From SHNJ01 sp964458615 (lineage in GTDB: Bacteria; Pseudomonadota; Alphaproteobacteria; SHNJ01): 26,425 nucleotides of DNA. Below are positions 23,998 through 26,425 of this stretch, piece by piece. A program made the translations under genes and the position numbers. Position 1 is the first letter of the stretch. Every line of letters starts with the position of its first letter. The notes below the pieces were generated by a model. It searched no databases. It was given only the letters and a program-made list of their open reading frames with translations, and had not been told where the DNA came from. The DNA lies in assembly GCA_964458615.1 (NCBI GenBank), contig CAYWJR010000014.1, positions 1 to 26,425 on the forward strand, given 5' to 3'.

Positions 23998-24084
23998 CTA
24001 TCTTTTTTTGGTTTTTTTCGCGGTTTTTTTCTTAGCAGGTTTTTTCGCCGTTTTTTTGACGGCTTTCTTTTTTGCAGCTGCCAT
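23998..24084 (-). CDS. 28-residue lysine-rich basic peptide
   Basis: Read directly from the minus strand: ATG at 24084, TAG at 23998-24000. The peptide begins MAAAKKKAVKKTAKKPAKKK and ends TAKKTKKR; 14 of 28 residues are Lys, the rest mainly Ala and Thr with one Pro, Val and Arg. AGGAG lies 7 bases before the ATG, one of the best ribosome sites in the window, and a strong terminator follows the stop, so it has the form of a complete gene. The composition resembles the tail of histone H1-like bacterial proteins, so nucleic acid binding is a reasonable guess but only that. Confidence 0.75.
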   Translation of the reverse strand: MAAAKKKAVKKTAKKPAKKKTAKKTKKR

Positions 24085-24258
24085 GATGAGTCTCCTACTT
24101 AAGTTGAGAAGGCGATGCAGCACAATTGCCGCATCCGTATTTTCATCATGTCATATAAATGAAAATTTTTCTTGACCAAATTTAACTTGACAGGATTTTT
24201 GGAAATAGTGTGTGTGATGCAAGACACAGTGTGGAGTCGGTTGCGGTGATCGGCGAGC

Positions 24259-24327
24259 GTGAGCAGTGTTGCGGGTAGAAAAAAATTAACGATGCATTAA
24301 TTTTTTGCCGCACACTTCACTGTTCAC
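24259..24327. repeat. 69-nt nested hairpin downstream of aconitase
   Basis: Three stacked stems share one axis: GTGAGCAGTG/CACTGTTCAC (10 bp, one G-T pair), GCGG/CCGC, and AAAAAATTAA/TTAATTTTTT around a 7-base loop. It begins 19 bases after the aconitase stop on the minus strand. It may terminate or protect the aconitase mRNA, or be part of a small RNA; there is no separate U-tract after the GC stem. Confidence 0.6.
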
Positions 24328-24345
24328 CGCGCGCAAAACACAAAC

Positions 24346-26425
24346 TTATGCCGCGCCCATCATCATGTTGCGCAAAACATACGGTAAAATTCCGCCATGA
24401 CGATAATAATCTACTTCGTCAACCGTATCGATGCGGCATGTCAGAACAATATTTTCTTTTTTGCCGTTCGCGCGCGTGATGGTGCAATTAACATCCATCA
24501 ACGGTTTAATTCCACCCGCAACGCCAGTCAGATCGATGGTTTCCGTGCCGTCCAACGCCAAAGTCTGTCTGGTCATACCGTCTTTGAATTGCAACGGCAG
24601 AACGCCCATGCCGACCAAGTTGCTGCGGTGAATCCGTTCGAAACTTTCCGCGATAACGGCCTTAACGCCAAGCAATTTAGTGCCTTTCGCCGCCCAATCG
24701 CGGCTGGATCCGGTACCGTATTCTTTGCCTGCGATCACAACCAACGGCACGTTTGCTTGCTGGTATTTGATCGATGCGTCGTAAATGCTTAATACTTCGC
24801 CGGACGGATAGTATTTGGTCACGCCGCCGCTGGTTCCAGGAGCCATTTCGTTTTTCAAACGGATGTTGGCGAATGTGCCGCGCATCATGACTTCGTGATT
24901 GCCGCGCCGCGCGCCATAGGAATTGAATTCCGCAACCGGCACGTCGTTGTTCACCAAATACTTGCCCGCAGGTCCGTCTTTTTTAATATCGCCGGCAGGG
25001 GAAATGTGATCTGTCGTCACGCTGTCGCCCAATAACGCAAGCAAGCGCGCGCCGGAAATGTCCGAAAATCCGCCGGGATTTTTAGCCATGCCGACAAAAT
25101 ACGGCGGGTTTTTGACGTATGTCGAATTATCTTGCCATCCATACGTCATGCCCGACGCCGATTTGATGTCTTGCCATTCGCGGCCGCCATCGAATACGTT
25201 TGCATAACGGTTGCGGAACATCGCCGGAGTTAAATTGCGGCGCAATGTTTCTTGTACTTCTTCGTTGGTTGGCCAAATGTCTTTCAGGAATACCGGTTTG
25301 CCGTCTTTGCCGACGCCCAACGGATCTTTCATCAAATCGATGTTCATCGACCCCGCCAATGCATAAGCGACAACCAATGGCGGCGACGCCAAATAATTTG
25401 CCTTTACGTGCGGATTGATGCGGCCTTCGAAATTGCGGTTGCCGGATAAAACGCTGACGGCGACCAAATCGCCTTCTTCGATGGCTTTGCCGATCGGTTC
25501 ATCCAATGGGCCGGAATTGCCGATACAAGTGGTGCAGCCATAACCGACAAGATTAAAGCCCAGCGCATCCAGCGGCGCTTGCAATCCGGCGGCCAGCAAA
25601 TAATCGGTAACCACCTGGCTTCCAGGCGCCAAAGACGGTTTCACCCATGGTTTTGTGGTCAATCCCTTTGCAACGGCGTTGCGAGCAACCAAACCCGCCG
25701 CCATCATAACCGATGGGTTCGATGTGTTGGTGCATGATGTGATCGCGGCGATTACGACGTGGCCGTCTTCCATGGAATAATTTTTTCCGGAAACGGCGAC
25801 CGATTTTCTGTCGGTACGGTTTGGCGCGAACATCGTGGGCAATTCTTTTTTGAAATTGGCGTTGGCCTGCGATAATAAAACGCGGTCTTGCGGGCGTTTT
25901 GGTCCAGCCAAGGAAGGTTCCACGGTTCCGACATCCAATTCCAGAACATCGGTGAAAATAGGATCCGGCGAATTTTTGTCGCGCCACATTCCTTGCGCCT
26001 TGGCATAGGCTTCGACCAATTCGATGCGGTCTGCGTCGCGTCCGGTGAATTCCAGATATTTGATGGTTTCGGCATCGATTGGGAATATGCCGCATGTCGC
26101 GCCGTATTCCGGCGCCATGTTGGCGATAGTTGCGCGATCGGCCAATGATAAATTATCAAGACCAGGGCCATAAAATTCGACGAATTTGTTGACAACGCCT
26201 TTTTTACGCAACATTTGCGTGACGGTTAGAACCAAATCGGTCGCGGTCGTGCCTTCTTTTAATTTGCCGGTCAATTTGAAACCGACGACTTCGGGAATCA
26301 ACATCGACACCGGCTGACCCAACATAACCGCTTCGGCCTCGATACCGCCGACGCCCCAACCCAAAACGGCCAAGCCGTTGACCATGGTGGTATGCGAATC
26401 GGTGCCGACCAATGTGTCTGGATAC
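24346..26425 (-). CDS. acnA: Aconitate hydratase A (N-terminus outside window)
   Basis: The frame runs off the right edge; 692 residues are visible, beginning YPDTLVGTDSHTTMVNGL, so roughly the first 200 of about 890 residues are missing. Aconitase interconverts citrate and isocitrate in the TCA cycle through a [4Fe-4S] cluster. The cluster cysteines are in ITSCTNTSNPSVM and GYGCTTCIGNSGPLDEP. The C-terminal swivel domain shows LLGDSVTTDHISPAG, FNSYGARRGNHEVMMRGTFA, GKEYGTGSSRDWAAKG and SFERIHRSNLVGMGVLP. No frameshift was seen. A 261-base noncoding region with a nested hairpin separates it from the lysine-rich peptide gene downstream. Confidence 0.97.
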   Translation of the reverse strand, partial: YPDTLVGTDSHTTMVNGLAVLGWGVGGIEAEAVMLGQPVSMLIPEVVGFKLTGKLKEGTTATDLVLTVTQMLRKKGVVNKFVEFYGPGLDNLSLADRATIANMAPEYGATCGIFPIDAETIKYLEFTGRDADRIELVEAYAKAQGMWRDKNSPDPIFTDVLELDVGTVEPSLAGPKRPQDRVLLSQANANFKKELPTMFAPNRTDRKSVAVSGKNYSMEDGHVVIAAITSCTNTSNPSVMMAAGLVARNAVAKGLTTKPWVKPSLAPGSQVVTDYLLAAGLQAPLDALGFNLVGYGCTTCIGNSGPLDEPIGKAIEEGDLVAVSVLSGNRNFEGRINPHVKANYLASPPLVVAYALAGSMNIDLMKDPLGVGKDGKPVFLKDIWPTNEEVQETLRRNLTPAMFRNRYANVFDGGREWQDIKSASGMTYGWQDNSTYVKNPPYFVGMAKNPGGFSDISGARLLALLGDSVTTDHISPAGDIKKDGPAGKYLVNNDVPVAEFNSYGARRGNHEVMMRGTFANIRLKNEMAPGTSGGVTKYYPSGEVLSIYDASIKYQQANVPLVVIAGKEYGTGSSRDWAAKGTKLLGVKAVIAESFERIHRSNLVGMGVLPLQFKDGMTRQTLALDGTETIDLTGVAGGIKPLMDVNCTITRANGKKENIVLTCRIDTVDEVDYYRHGGILPYVLRNMMMGAA

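Overview
This 26.4 kb window (about 48-50% GC by eye) looks like chromosomal housekeeping DNA from an alphaproteobacterium. The evidence is a COQ9-family gene divergent from rpsU, a DUF465 gene directly before purE-purK, a transhydrogenase split into PntAA/PntAB/PntB as in Rhodospirillum, an ABC1 kinase with the alphaproteobacterial KxAQ-type N-terminus, and a long fused indolepyruvate oxidoreductase. I cannot assign a genus. No tRNA, rRNA, CRISPR array, transposase, integrase or phage gene was seen.

Layout. 1-133: 3' end of a plus-strand gene. 137-1804 (-): large secreted protein of unknown function. 1958-2173 (-): DUF465 protein with terminator. 2494-3582 (-): phosphofructokinase with mixed ATP/PPi signature. 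3812-5692 (+): DUF465, purE, purK, then an unknown 93-aa gene closed by a terminator at 6124-6155. 6297-7376 (+): pentein-fold amidinohydrolase-like enzyme, convergent with COQ9 (7379-8062, -). 8240-8443 (+): rpsU, with a bidirectional terminator shared with the convergent pnt operon (8516-11508, -). 11685-14867 (-): pepF followed by an ABC1/UbiB-like kinase. 14946-16694 (+): acyl-CoA synthetase.

The most unusual part is 16737-18339. An exact-looking 798-bp unit is tandemly repeated, giving two identical genes for a 159-aa membrane-anchored or secreted protein and a stranded 3' fragment of a D-Ala-D-Ala dipeptidase-like gene. The breakpoint is a 7-base microhomology inside the likely -10 box of the first copy. 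The intact dipeptidase-like gene (18068-18898, -) and a small two-helix membrane protein (18948-19199, -) follow. A 491-bp AT-rich, palindrome-rich intergenic region then precedes a promoter for the 1151-aa indolepyruvate oxidoreductase (19691-23146, +) and a methyltransferase-like gene. After a bidirectional terminator comes a 28-codon lysine-rich peptide gene (-) with a strong Shine-Dalgarno, then a noncoding region with a 69-nt nested hairpin, and aconitase (-), truncated by the right edge.

Functionally the window mixes central carbon metabolism (PFK, aconitase, aryl-pyruvate oxidation, fatty acyl activation), NADPH supply (transhydrogenase), ubiquinone-linked factors (COQ9, ABC1 kinase), purine synthesis and peptide or peptidoglycan-peptide turnover. 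Apart from the tight clusters (DUF465-purE-purK, pntAA-pntAB-pntB, pepF-ABC1, IOR-methyltransferase) these are probably separate transcription units. All family names come from recognising motifs by eye; no database search was run.
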